The notes: generated by a model not told the origin, from the letters alone. DNA of 7,225 nucleotides from Candidatus Ectomicrobium neotermitis (GCA_031283745.1 JAITBH010000137.1:1-7225); one strand, 5' to 3'. Positions 1 to 6,266 are shown, counted from the first letter of the stretch. Translations and numbers: made by a program.

Positions 1-171
1 CAGACTGCCTCAAGCAAATCTTTGGTTTTGGGCATGCGGGAAATGTGGGGGCAGGGCTGGGCATATGACAGTGCTTATTTAGACGATGTAGACAAAGTTT
101 CTGTTGACGATATTTATAGAGTTTCAAATGAGATTTTTGACCAAAAGTCTTTTACTGTGGTCATAAAGTGA
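1..171 (+). CDS. M16-family zinc peptidase, C-terminal end (partial)
   Basis: An open frame enters from the left edge and ends at TGA 169-171, giving the last 56 residues of a protein. The segment 'DDVDKVSVDDIYRVSNEIFD' followed by a short beta-like 'KSFTVVIK' end resembles the C-terminus of M16 (insulinase/pitrilysin, PqqL/YmxG-like) peptidases. In that family a 'lekVTaeDVqrvAkkyfdp' helix precedes a final 'ltvvvvG'-type strand. The HxxEH zinc site would lie upstream of the window and is not visible, so the family call rests on this C-terminal pattern alone and activity cannot be judged. The stop overlaps the GTG start of the solute-binding lipoprotein (GTGA), so the two are very probably co-translated. 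M16 enzymes in diderms often act in the periplasm on peptides, which fits coupling to a peptide importer; that link is inference. Confidence 0.6.
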   Translation, partial: QTASSKSLVLGMREMWGQGWAYDSAYLDDVDKVSVDDIYRVSNEIFDQKSFTVVIK

Positions 172-1775
172 AGAGGGGTGTTGTTGTTTTGCTCCTCTTT
201 CTTTTTGCCTGCTCAAATCAATCCTCAAAAACAGTTTTACCCGCCTCAGAAAATGAAAAATACGGCGACGCTTTTATTGTTGCAGATCTAAGCGATGCCT
301 CTTATCTAAACCCCATCCTTGCAAGCGACACATCCTCATCACAAATCAATTCGATGATTTTTAACGGGCTAATCAAGTATGACAAAGACCTAAAAATTGT
401 CGGCGACCTTGCCGAAAGTTTTCAGGTCTTAGATGACGGTTTAGTTTTAATTTTTAAGCTGAGGAAAAACATTGTCTGGCATGACGGTCAACCTTTTACT
501 GCCCGCGATGTCGAGTTTACTTACAAAGCCCTGATAAACCCTGATGTCCAAACCCCTTTTTCATCGATGTATCTGCTCGTCAAAGACTTTATTGTTGTTG
601 ACGATTACACGATAAAGATAGTCTATGACAAACCTTTTGCCCCAAACCTTGAAAGCTGGGGCATGGGCATAATTCCAAAACATATTTTTGAAGGCAGCGA
701 TATAAACACCTCGCCCGCTAACCGCAAACCCATCGGCACAGGTCCATATAAGCTTGACACTTGGGACCCAGATCAAAAGATAGTTTTGATAGCTAATGAT
801 GATTATTTTGAGGGCCGCCCTTTTATAGATAGGTATATCGTAAGGGTTGTGCCAGACCAAAGCGTCCAGTTTTTTGAGCTAAGAAATGAAAGCCTTGACG
901 CTGTTTCTTTATCTCCCGATCAGTGGAATGCTTATGATTCATTTTTTACCCATTACGATAAGTTCAGGCAGCCAATGTTTTCCGTAACTTTTCTGGGCTT
1001 TAATATGCGTAAAAAACCTTTCGACGATAAACGGTTTAGGCTTGCAATAGAGTATGCGGTCAATAAAGACGATATTGTTAAAGGTGTTCTTTTGGGTTTT
1101 GGCAGCAAGGCAAACTCCCCTTTTCCTCCGCAAAGCTGGGCGGCAAACAATGAAATTGCCCAGTCTCAATATGACCCGCAAAAGGCTTTAGAGCTTCTTA
1201 AAGAAATAGGTTTTGAGGATATAGACAATGACGGCTGGCTTGAATATCAAGGCAGCCCTTTTTCTTTTTCTATCACAACCAATCAAGGAAATAAGCAAAG
1301 GGAGCTTTCAGCTCAAATTATTCAAGAAAACCTAAAAAAGATTGGGATAAAAACCAGCATTCGCATAATAGAGTTCTCCACTTTCATCAATCAATATATC
1401 GCTAAAAGAGATTTTGATGCCCTCATAATGGGCTGGTCGCTTACTCTTGACCCCGACCAGCACGACCTGTGGCATTCAAGCCAGATGGGAGAAAAGCAAT
1501 ACAATTTTCTGTCCTATAAAAATCAGCGGGTTGACGAACTTTTGGTCTATGGGCGGAGCGTTTTTGATGTTCAGAAACGAAAAAGAGCCTACTATGAGAT
1601 ACAAGAGATTATGCGGCAAGACCCCCCGTGCATATTTTTATATTTCCCCGATAGTTTAGAGGCGCTGCACAAACGTTTTGAGGGGATTGAGCCTGCCCCA
1701 TCGGGCATTTATCACAACTTTATCAAGTGGTATGTCCCAAAAACCCAGATGAAATATGGGATGGGCGAAATTTAG
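168..1775 (+). CDS. ABC-transporter solute-binding lipoprotein, family 5 (DppA/OppA/NikA-like)
   Basis: A 535-residue family 5 extracellular solute-binding protein, the periplasmic receptor of a peptide (or nickel/opine) ABC importer. It begins with a short lipoprotein signal: Lys2-Arg3, a hydrophobic core, and the lipobox-like LFAC with Cys15 as predicted lipid attachment site (Phe at -2 is atypical). Family marks are 'DGQPFTARDVEFTYKAL' near residues 106-122, 'IGTGPYKL' near 189-196, 'FDDKRFRLAIEYAVNKDDIV' near 285-304, and an Asp-rich 'DIDNDGWLEY' loop near 351-360. Total length is normal for the family. The GTG start at 168 is the only option: the same frame has stops at 129 and 138 and no other start codon before 168. 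No Shine-Dalgarno sequence is visible, so translation probably depends on ribosomes finishing the upstream peptidase gene. The two permeases and an ATPase follow, completing the importer. The ligand cannot be read from sequence; oligo- or dipeptide is most likely. Confidence 0.93.
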   Translation: MKRGVVVLLLFLFACSNQSSKTVLPASENEKYGDAFIVADLSDASYLNPILASDTSSSQINSMIFNGLIKYDKDLKIVGDLAESFQVLDDGLVLIFKLRKNIVWHDGQPFTARDVEFTYKALINPDVQTPFSSMYLLVKDFIVVDDYTIKIVYDKPFAPNLESWGMGIIPKHIFEGSDINTSPANRKPIGTGPYKLDTWDPDQKIVLIANDDYFEGRPFIDRYIVRVVPDQSVQFFELRNESLDAVSLSPDQWNAYDSFFTHYDKFRQPMFSVTFLGFNMRKKPFDDKRFRLAIEYAVNKDDIVKGVLLGFGSKANSPFPPQSWAANNEIAQSQYDPQKALELLKEIGFEDIDNDGWLEYQGSPFSFSITTNQGNKQRELSAQIIQENLKKIGIKTSIRIIEFSTFINQYIAKRDFDALIMGWSLTLDPDQHDLWHSSQMGEKQYNFLSYKNQRVDELLVYGRSVFDVQKRKRAYYEIQEIMRQDPPCIFLYFPDSLEALHKRFEGIEPAPSGIYHNFIKWYVPKTQMKYGMGEI

Positions 1776-1777
1776 AT

Positions 1778-1784
1778 TAAGGAG
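1778..1784 (+). promoter_or_regulatory. Ribosome binding site for the DppB-like permease
   Basis: TAAGGAG lies six bases before the GTG at 1791, in the 15-base gap after the binding-protein stop. It supports GTG 1791 as the true start of the first permease. It is the clearest Shine-Dalgarno site in the ABC operon, where most of the other genes are joined by overlapping stop and start codons. Confidence 0.75.
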
Positions 1785-1790
1785 CCAAAA

Positions 1791-2762
1791 GTGTTGAGTT
1801 ATGTATCAAGACGGCTGTTATATTCCATACCTATTATTATCGGTATCACCCTGATAACCTTTTTCATTATGTATTGGACTCCCGGAAAACCTACCGATGT
1901 TTCAATGGAACTAAACCCCAAAATATCAGCAGAGGCAAAAGAGAGGCTCTTAAAACTCTATGGCTTAGATAAACCTGTCTATGAGCAGTATTGGAATTGG
2001 CTGAGGCGAATTGCGGTTTTAGATTTTGGCAACTCTTTTAAGGACGGCATTCCTGTGATAAGCAAAATTGCACAAAGGCTTCCTGCCACACTTTTGCTCA
2101 ACTTTTTATCGTTGGGCTTCATTTTTATAGGTGCAACGCTCATCGGGGTGGTTTGTGCGGTAAAAAAAGGGGGTTTTTGGGATAGGTTTCTAACTTTTCT
2201 TGTCTTTCTGGGGTTTTCAACTCCATCTTTTTGGGCTGCCTTAATTTTGATGATAGTTTTTGGCTTATGGCTGGGCTGGTTGCCAATTTCCGGGATAGTT
2301 TCATTTCGTTTTTATGAGCTTTCCACTCTCGGCAAGGTTTTAGACCTAACTAAGCACCTCATTTTGCCCGTTTTTGTCTCAAGCATTGCCTCTCTTGCAG
2401 CCCTTTCAAGATATGTTCGCTCAAGTTTGATGGACACATTAAAGCAGGACTATATAAAGACAGCTTATGCAAAGGGTTTAAGCCAAAAAGATGTTGTCTT
2501 TGGGCACGCGCTAAAAAATGCACTCCTGCCGCTTATAACCATTCTTTGCCTCTCCATTCCCGGACTTATCGGTGGGAGCTTTATTATCGAGACAATTTTT
2601 TCTTATCCGGGCATGGGCAGATTGGGTTATGAGGCAATTATTGCCCGCGATTACCCTGTGATTATGGGCATCGGCATTATTTCAGCTTTTCTGACTTTAG
2701 CGGGAAATATTGCAGCCGATATTTTATATGCCGTTGCTGACCCGAGGATAAGATACAAATGA
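1791..2762 (+). CDS. Peptide-type ABC transporter permease, DppB/OppB family
   Basis: A 323-residue inner-membrane permease of the DppB/OppB/NikB family, one half of the translocation channel. It starts with the family's N-terminal transmembrane helix ('YSIPIIIGITLITFFIMYWT', residues 11-30). A soluble loop follows, with 'ERLLKLYGLDKPVYEQYWNWL' (51-71) and 'LDFGNSF' (77-83), both diagnostic of this subfamily. About five further hydrophobic segments lie between roughly 98 and 315. The EAA coupling loop that docks on the ATPase is 'DYIKTAYAKGLSQKDVVFGH' with 'ALKNALLP' after it (about 220-247). 'IETIFSYPGMGRLGYEAI' (267-284) and the terminal 'ADPRIRYK' are also typical. Length is normal. The GTG start follows a good TAAGGAG. 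The stop overlaps the next permease's ATG by four bases (ATGA, 2759-2762), the usual B-C coupling in these operons. Confidence 0.95.
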   Translation: MLSYVSRRLLYSIPIIIGITLITFFIMYWTPGKPTDVSMELNPKISAEAKERLLKLYGLDKPVYEQYWNWLRRIAVLDFGNSFKDGIPVISKIAQRLPATLLLNFLSLGFIFIGATLIGVVCAVKKGGFWDRFLTFLVFLGFSTPSFWAALILMIVFGLWLGWLPISGIVSFRFYELSTLGKVLDLTKHLILPVFVSSIASLAALSRYVRSSLMDTLKQDYIKTAYAKGLSQKDVVFGHALKNALLPLITILCLSIPGLIGGSFIIETIFSYPGMGRLGYEAIIARDYPVIMGIGIISAFLTLAGNIAADILYAVADPRIRYK

Positions 2763-3577
2763 AAAAATTGATCTCAGACAATTCATCTTTTTTGGGGCTG
2801 ATTTTTATAGGGCTGATAATTTTAAGTGCTGCTCTTGCACCGCTTTTGACCTCTTATGACCCATCGGCTCAAGATTTAACTCAAAGGCTCTTGCCCCCAA
2901 GTTTTGCCCATATCTTTGGCACTGATGATCTGGGGCGGGATGTTTTTTCAAGAATAATTTATGGCTCAAGGGTGTCGATGACAGTGGGTTTTTTTGCAGT
3001 GATTATGACGCTTATTATTGGGGCAACTTTGGGGATAGTTTCGGGCTATTTTGGAGGGTGGATAGATTCCGTTTTGATGAGGTTTACAGACATAATGCTG
3101 TGCTTTCCTACCTTCTTTTTAATCTTGCTTATCATTGCTTTCTTTGAGCCAAGCATAGTCAATGTGATGATAGTTATCGGGCTTACCTCGTGGACGGGAT
3201 TAGCAAGAATAGTCAGGTCTGAGGTGCTGAGCGTGCGTGAAAGGGAGTTTATACTTGCCTCGCAGATGCTTGCCGTCAGCAAAAAGCGGCTATTTTTTGT
3301 CCACATTCTCCCAAACATCATCTCGCCGATAATTGTCTATTGTGCTGTCGGCATAGGCTCGGCAATACTCACAGAATCGGGCTTATCTTTTTTGGGTTTA
3401 GGTGTTCAGCCCCCTACCTCATCGTGGGGTCAGATTTTAAGCGGGGGCAAAGACTATATTTATAGTGCTTGGTGGCTTTCAGTTTTTCCCGGTGTGATCA
3501 TTTTGTTTACCGTTTTATCGTTTAACCTGATAGGCGAAACCTTGAGGGACATCTTTGATCCAAAGGAAAGGGTATGA
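2759..3577 (+). CDS. Peptide-type ABC transporter permease, DppC/OppC family
   Basis: A 272-residue permease of the DppC/OppC/NikC family, the second channel subunit. After an N-terminal membrane helix (about residues 11-31) comes the periplasmic signature 'HIFGTDDLGRDVFSRIIYGS' (51-70), characteristic of the C-type subunit. Several membrane helices follow. The EAA loop runs over about 159-186, with 'EREFILASQMLAVSKKRLFF' and 'HILPNI'. The conserved 'LSFLGLGVQPPTSSWGQIL' (209-227) and the terminal 'LRDIFDPKER' complete the match. Length is slightly below the roughly 300 residues usual for DppC because the cytoplasmic N-terminus is short. The ATG overlaps the preceding TGA (ATGA); only a weak GAGG lies upstream at 2744-2747, so translational coupling is likely. 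Its own stop overlaps the ATPase start in the same way at 3574-3577. Confidence 0.95.
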   Translation: MKKLISDNSSFLGLIFIGLIILSAALAPLLTSYDPSAQDLTQRLLPPSFAHIFGTDDLGRDVFSRIIYGSRVSMTVGFFAVIMTLIIGATLGIVSGYFGGWIDSVLMRFTDIMLCFPTFFLILLIIAFFEPSIVNVMIVIGLTSWTGLARIVRSEVLSVREREFILASQMLAVSKKRLFFVHILPNIISPIIVYCAVGIGSAILTESGLSFLGLGVQPPTSSWGQILSGGKDYIYSAWWLSVFPGVIILFTVLSFNLIGETLRDIFDPKERV

Positions 3578-4317
3578 ACATTTTGTCAGTCCGCAACCTC
3601 TCTATCGATTACCGTTCATCTTTTGGCACTGTTTGCGCCGTTAAAAATGTCAGCTTTGATGTTAAAAAAGGAGAGACTTTTACCATTGTGGGCAGATCAG
3701 GGGGAGGTAAAAGTTCCATTGCATCGGCTATTATGGATTTGACCACGATAGACGGAGGGGAAATAAAGTCAGGGGAGATTTTTTATAAGGGGCAGGATTT
3801 GCTCAAGATGAGCCAAGCAGAAAAAAGGGCAGTCAAAGGAAAGGAAATATCGATGATCTTTCAAGACCCGAACTCCTATCTAAACCCTCTCATAAAGGCG
3901 GGCAGGCAGATAGAGGAGAGTTTTATTGTCTGTCATCCTAAAGCTTCTAAGTCTGAAATTGCTCAAAAAATCGAGGAAACTTTGGAGAGAGTTGAACTTA
4001 AAGATGTCGACAGGATTTATAACTCTTACCCTCATCGGCTTTCTGGAGGACAAAAGCAAAGAATTTTGACAGCGATGGCTATCATCAATAATCCTCAGCT
4101 TCTCATAGCTGATGAGCCAACCACTGGGCTTGATGCTGATGTTCAAAAAAAGATTTTGGATTTAATCAAAGGTTTGAAAGTCTCGCTGGGGCTGACAGTA
4201 ATAATGATTACTCACAATATGAAAGTCGCCCAAGCCTACTCAGACACTGTCGTTGAAATAAAAGAAGGGCAATTAAATGTGCCCCAAACGCTCAACTCTT
4301 GTAGCTTTCACCCATAG
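3574..4317 (+). CDS. Peptide/nickel-type ABC transporter ATPase, short DppD/NikD-like
   Basis: A 247-residue ATPase that powers the importer from the cytoplasmic face. All nucleotide-binding motifs are intact: Walker A 'GRSGGGKS' (40-47), Q-loop 'FQDP' with Gln97, signature 'LSGGQ' (156-160), Walker B 'LLIADEP' with Asp180-Glu181, D-loop 'GLDADVQ', and H-loop His214 in 'ITHN'. The closest pattern is the DppD/OppD/NikD group ('DEPTTGLDADVQ'). It stops at about the end of the core domain. Typical DppD/OppD proteins have about 325 residues, with a C-terminal oligopeptide-transporter domain carrying a cysteine motif; here only 'EGQLNVPQTLNSCSFHP' follows. NikD-type ATPases are also about 250 residues, so a nickel or other small-ligand importer is a possible alternative. 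No DppF/OppF partner follows, so the ATPase either homodimerises or borrows a partner encoded elsewhere. A GGAAAGGG sits just before the ATG. The last 10 bases overlap the convergent nnrD end. Confidence 0.92.
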   Translation: MNILSVRNLSIDYRSSFGTVCAVKNVSFDVKKGETFTIVGRSGGGKSSIASAIMDLTTIDGGEIKSGEIFYKGQDLLKMSQAEKRAVKGKEISMIFQDPNSYLNPLIKAGRQIEESFIVCHPKASKSEIAQKIEETLERVELKDVDRIYNSYPHRLSGGQKQRILTAMAIINNPQLLIADEPTTGLDADVQKKILDLIKGLKVSLGLTVIMITHNMKVAQAYSDTVVEIKEGQLNVPQTLNSCSFHP

Positions 4318-5180
4318 AAGTTTCGTTTCAATATGTAAGGAATGCTCTCAACAATATCGCTGGCAATAAGTCCGTTCCACTTATCCTCTGCAGCTTTCTC
4401 TCCTGCTAAACCATGAACCCACACACCAAACTTTGCCGCCTCAAACAACTCTTTTTGCAGGTTTTCCGCTTTTGCCGCCCTTTTAGTGGCACAAAAAGCT
4501 GCGATTATCCCGCTTAAAACATCTCCGCTGCCCGCAGTTGCCATCGCTGGCAATCCGCTTGAGTTTATGTATTCATCTTGTCCATTTGTGACAATGGTTT
4601 TATGCCTCTTTAGCACCAAAACAAGATTGTTTTCTTTGGCAAATTGAGCTGCCAAAATATGCCCATCAGCCTTTATTTGAGCTATGGGGAGATTAATTAA
4701 GCGGGCAAATTCCCCCTCATGAGGGGTAAGTATCAGCTTTGCTTTGACATTTCTTAGCCTGTCTGAGTGATTTGCAAATGAAGATAATCCCGAAGCGTCT
4801 ATCACTACGGGGAGAGGGGTGTTTGAAATTATCTCAACTATCAGGTCTGCTGTTTGCAGGCTTTCAATAAGACCGGGCCCGATAATTAAAGCCGAGACCT
4901 TTCTTTTGCCCGCATAATCCAAAATATCTTGAGCGTTTTTATAGGCAAAAAACAGTGTCTCAGGTTTAGACATCGCACACGCTGTAGGCAAAAAATCCTC
5001 TAAAACCCCATAAGTTACCAGCCCCGCACCTGTCCGCAGAACACTTTGACAGCACAAAACCCCCGCACCGGGCATATACTTTGACCCCGCTATCACCAAG
5101 ACATGGCCATAATCATACTTGTGGCTTTCATCCTCTCTTTGGAGCTTTTGTGCAAAAGCTTTTATCTCGCTTTCAATCAT
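4308..5180 (-). CDS. nnrD: ADP-dependent NAD(P)H-hydrate dehydratase
   Basis: A 290-residue stand-alone NnrD/CARKD-type dehydratase. This family repairs the damaged cofactor S-NAD(P)HX back to NAD(P)H in the cytosol using ADP (ATP in eukaryotes). The ribokinase-like fold shows its landmarks in order: 'GHVLVIAGS' (25-33) with 'MPGAG' (36-40), 'LRTGAGLVT' (48-56), 'GPGL' (101-104), 'VIDASGL' (126-132), 'LTPHEGEFARL' (151-161), and 'PAMATAGSGDVLSGIIAAF' (211-229) with the catalytic-type Asp220. 'WVHGLAGEKA' follows near 254-263. The N-terminal epimerase domain (NnrE/YjeF_N), often fused in bacteria, is absent, so an epimerase would have to be encoded elsewhere. Two motif departures are visible: Ser130 where DAD is usual, and 'LKRHKT' where 'LKG..T' is usual. 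The ATG at 5180 has AAGGAG six bases upstream. It is the last gene of a minus-strand operon, only 11 bases after the FkbM methyltransferase stop. Confidence 0.92.
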   Translation of the reverse strand: MIESEIKAFAQKLQREDESHKYDYGHVLVIAGSKYMPGAGVLCCQSVLRTGAGLVTYGVLEDFLPTACAMSKPETLFFAYKNAQDILDYAGKRKVSALIIGPGLIESLQTADLIVEIISNTPLPVVIDASGLSSFANHSDRLRNVKAKLILTPHEGEFARLINLPIAQIKADGHILAAQFAKENNLVLVLKRHKTIVTNGQDEYINSSGLPAMATAGSGDVLSGIIAAFCATKRAAKAENLQKELFEAAKFGVWVHGLAGEKAAEDKWNGLIASDIVESIPYILKRNFYG

Positions 5181-5186
5181 TGTTTT

Positions 5187-5192
5187 CTCCTT
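5187..5192 (-). promoter_or_regulatory. Ribosome binding site of nnrD, touching the FkbM stop codon
   Basis: AAGGAG on the minus strand lies six bases before the nnrD ATG and shares its first base with the TAA (5192-5194) of the methyltransferase frame. It fixes the nnrD start and makes translational coupling between the two genes plausible. Confidence 0.75.
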
Positions 5193-5605
5193 TATTTTCT
5201 CTTGCAGGCAGCAAATAGTTTTTTGTTTAGATGAACTACTTTATAGCTGGGATTAGCGTCCTTTATTAAAGCTTCCATTACCTCTGGGTCGTCTGGCAAA
5301 TGATATGTAGATAGTGCCAATTTAGGGGCAAATTCTTTTAGAACATTTCTTGCGCCTTTAAGCATATCCCGCTCCGCACCCTCTATGTCAGATTTTATGA
5401 AGTCGACTCTTTTTAGATTTTGTTTGTTGGCAAAGTTGTCAAGAGAGGTGATTTGTATTTTTTCAACTTCGCCGCTTGATATGCTCATATTCTTAACAAT
5501 GGTATTTCCAAGCGGAGAAGAATGGTTTATCGATATGAACATCTCAAGCTCTCCGTCAGTTGAGCCAAGCCCTTTCTTTACTGGAAAAATTCTCCCCCCC
5601 CCCAT
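5192..5605 (-). CDS. FkbM-family methyltransferase, C-terminal part (separated by a poly-G frameshift)
   Basis: A frame of 137 codons holding the second half of an FkbM-family SAM-dependent methyltransferase. Numbered within this frame, it shows 'LGSTDGELEMF' (13-23), 'ITSLDNFA' (52-59), and the strongly diagnostic 'VDFIKSDIEGAERDMLKGA' (67-85), then 'APKLALSTYH' (93-102). These follow directly on the motifs in the other frame, so the two are one gene broken at the G10 run. The ATG at 5605 is formed by the base pair before the run plus its first G. It has no Shine-Dalgarno sequence, and the product would lack the SAM-binding glycine motif, so it is probably not an independent start. With nine G's this part becomes residues 220-352 of a complete protein, in which the Asp-Ile-Glu-Gly motif sits near 288-291. 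FkbM enzymes O-methylate sugars or other small acceptors; the acceptor here is unknown. Confidence 0.85.
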   Translation of the reverse strand: MGGGRIFPVKKGLGSTDGELEMFISINHSSPLGNTIVKNMSISSGEVEKIQITSLDNFANKQNLKRVDFIKSDIEGAERDMLKGARNVLKEFAPKLALSTYHLPDDPEVMEALIKDANPSYKVVHLNKKLFAACKRK

Positions 5606-6251
5606 TAGAAGTATTGTTTAACTCGGCTGTTTCTTGTAATGATTTAAATATATCTGAGGCTGGCTCAAAGGCATATGCTAATGCATCTCGTGAGGCGGCA
5701 TATGCACTAAAATCTCCTATCCATGACCCAGCGTCTATAACAATATCTCCAGCTTTTACTGTAACGTCAAAATTTTCATCTGTATATCCATAAGGTCCTT
5801 CATACATAAAATTGTCAAGTCTTCTGACTAATTTGGCGGGATATTTATCGTCAAAAAACAAACTAAACAAAAATGTATCGTGAAAAACATTATTAAAAGT
5901 AACGGCATCATTAGAGTTCAAATTCAGGAGAAGAGCCCCGTTAAAATTAAAAATTGTTTTTCCGCCCATCTTTTGTAGCCATATTCTTGGAAAATTTGAG
6001 GATGTGACTCCGTATTTATTTCTTTTAAGGAAATTCAGGACTTCGTCTTTTTTTTCAAGTCCAGCAGTCCATTGAGGCTCATTTTCTAATATCTCTATCA
6101 AAGCCTGCGTAAGTTTTTTGCTCTTATTGCCAAGTTCAGAAAATCTCATAGTAATGGGAACCCATAGTTTATATGGCACCATAAGAACTATAGATCTCAA
6201 CAAACGGCTTTGACTTGCCCGCTCAACAAGGTTACTTTTGAACATACTCAT
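5556..6251 (-). CDS. FkbM-family methyltransferase, N-terminal part, truncated by a poly-G frameshift
   Basis: A 231-codon frame carrying the first half of an FkbM methyltransferase. Residues 1-160 form an upstream region I cannot assign to a named domain. The SAM-binding core begins at 'GDIVIDAGSWIGDFSAYAA' (168-186: motif I, GxxxG type), followed by 'AYAFEPASDIFKSLQETAEL' (192-211) with the conserved FEP. At residues 217-219 the frame enters a run of ten G's. The next 12 codons (ENFSSKERAWLN) are out of frame and end at TGA. Deleting one G joins residue 219 to RIFPVKK in the neighbouring frame, giving a 352-residue protein with the DIEGAE motif. With eleven G's the frame would instead stop after about 224 residues. 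The ATG at 6251 is preceded by AAGGAGGAG; a second ATG two codons on is an alternative start. Hand-counted GC is about 34% over 5761-6240, lower than in either neighbouring gene. A small-molecule or glycan methylation role is inferred from the family only. Confidence 0.87.
   Translation of the reverse strand: MSMFKSNLVERASQSRLLRSIVLMVPYKLWVPITMRFSELGNKSKKLTQALIEILENEPQWTAGLEKKDEVLNFLKRNKYGVTSSNFPRIWLQKMGGKTIFNFNGALLLNLNSNDAVTFNNVFHDTFLFSLFFDDKYPAKLVRRLDNFMYEGPYGYTDENFDVTVKAGDIVIDAGSWIGDFSAYAASRDALAYAFEPASDIFKSLQETAELNNTSNGGGENFSSKERAWLN
5594..5603 (-). repeat. Homopolymer G10 tract inside the FkbM gene (candidate phase-variation switch)
   Basis: Ten consecutive C's on the plus strand, read as G10 by the methyltransferase gene. 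It lies exactly where the two halves of the gene change frame. Lengths of 6, 9 or 12 would join the halves; 10, as read here, and 11 truncate the protein. Other mononucleotide runs I noticed in the window are at most eight bases, and I saw no other G or C run longer than six. Confidence 0.9.
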
Positions 6252-6257
6252 AATTTA

Positions 6258-6266
6258 CTCCTCCTT
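6258..6266 (-). promoter_or_regulatory. Strong ribosome binding site of the FkbM methyltransferase
   Basis: AAGGAGGAG on the minus strand, with GGAGG ending eight bases before the ATG at 6251. It lies in the 27-base gap after the metallophosphoesterase stop and fixes the FkbM start. It is the longest anti-Shine-Dalgarno match noticed in the window, suggesting efficient initiation of the phase-variable gene. It is preceded by a run of eight A's that partly overlaps it. Confidence 0.8.

Noticed and set aside
939..1181. Minus-strand open frames opposite the binding protein (also at 561-860 and 953-1150).
   Set aside because: They have no motifs or ribosome binding sites and lie opposite a strongly supported gene.
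1218..1250. EF-hand/dockerin-like Asp-rich loop (DIDNDGWLEY) in the binding protein as a calcium sensor.
   Set aside because: Such Asp-rich loops are common at this position in family 5 binding proteins and do not alone indicate a distinct function.
1622..1627. C6 run in the binding-protein gene as another contingency tract.
   Set aside because: The frame is intact through it (Asp-Pro-Pro-Cys) and six bases is too short to be strongly mutable; chance is sufficient.
2162..2178. A7-G5-T5 run in the DppB-like permease as a frameshift signal.
   Set aside because: The reading frame continues normally through Lys-Lys-Gly-Gly-Phe, and the protein is full length and matches its family on both sides.
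5192..5605. Independent short gene starting at the ATG that overlaps the G tract.
   Set aside because: There is no Shine-Dalgarno sequence, the product begins Met-Gly-Gly-Gly from the repeat itself, and it lacks the SAM-binding motif. It is better read as the C-terminal half of the broken gene.
5385..5621. A 78-codon plus-strand open frame, and a similar one at 5560-5793, running antisense to the FkbM gene across the C10 tract.
   Set aside because: No ribosome binding site or recognisable motif was seen; both lie opposite a well-supported methyltransferase sequence and are shadow frames.
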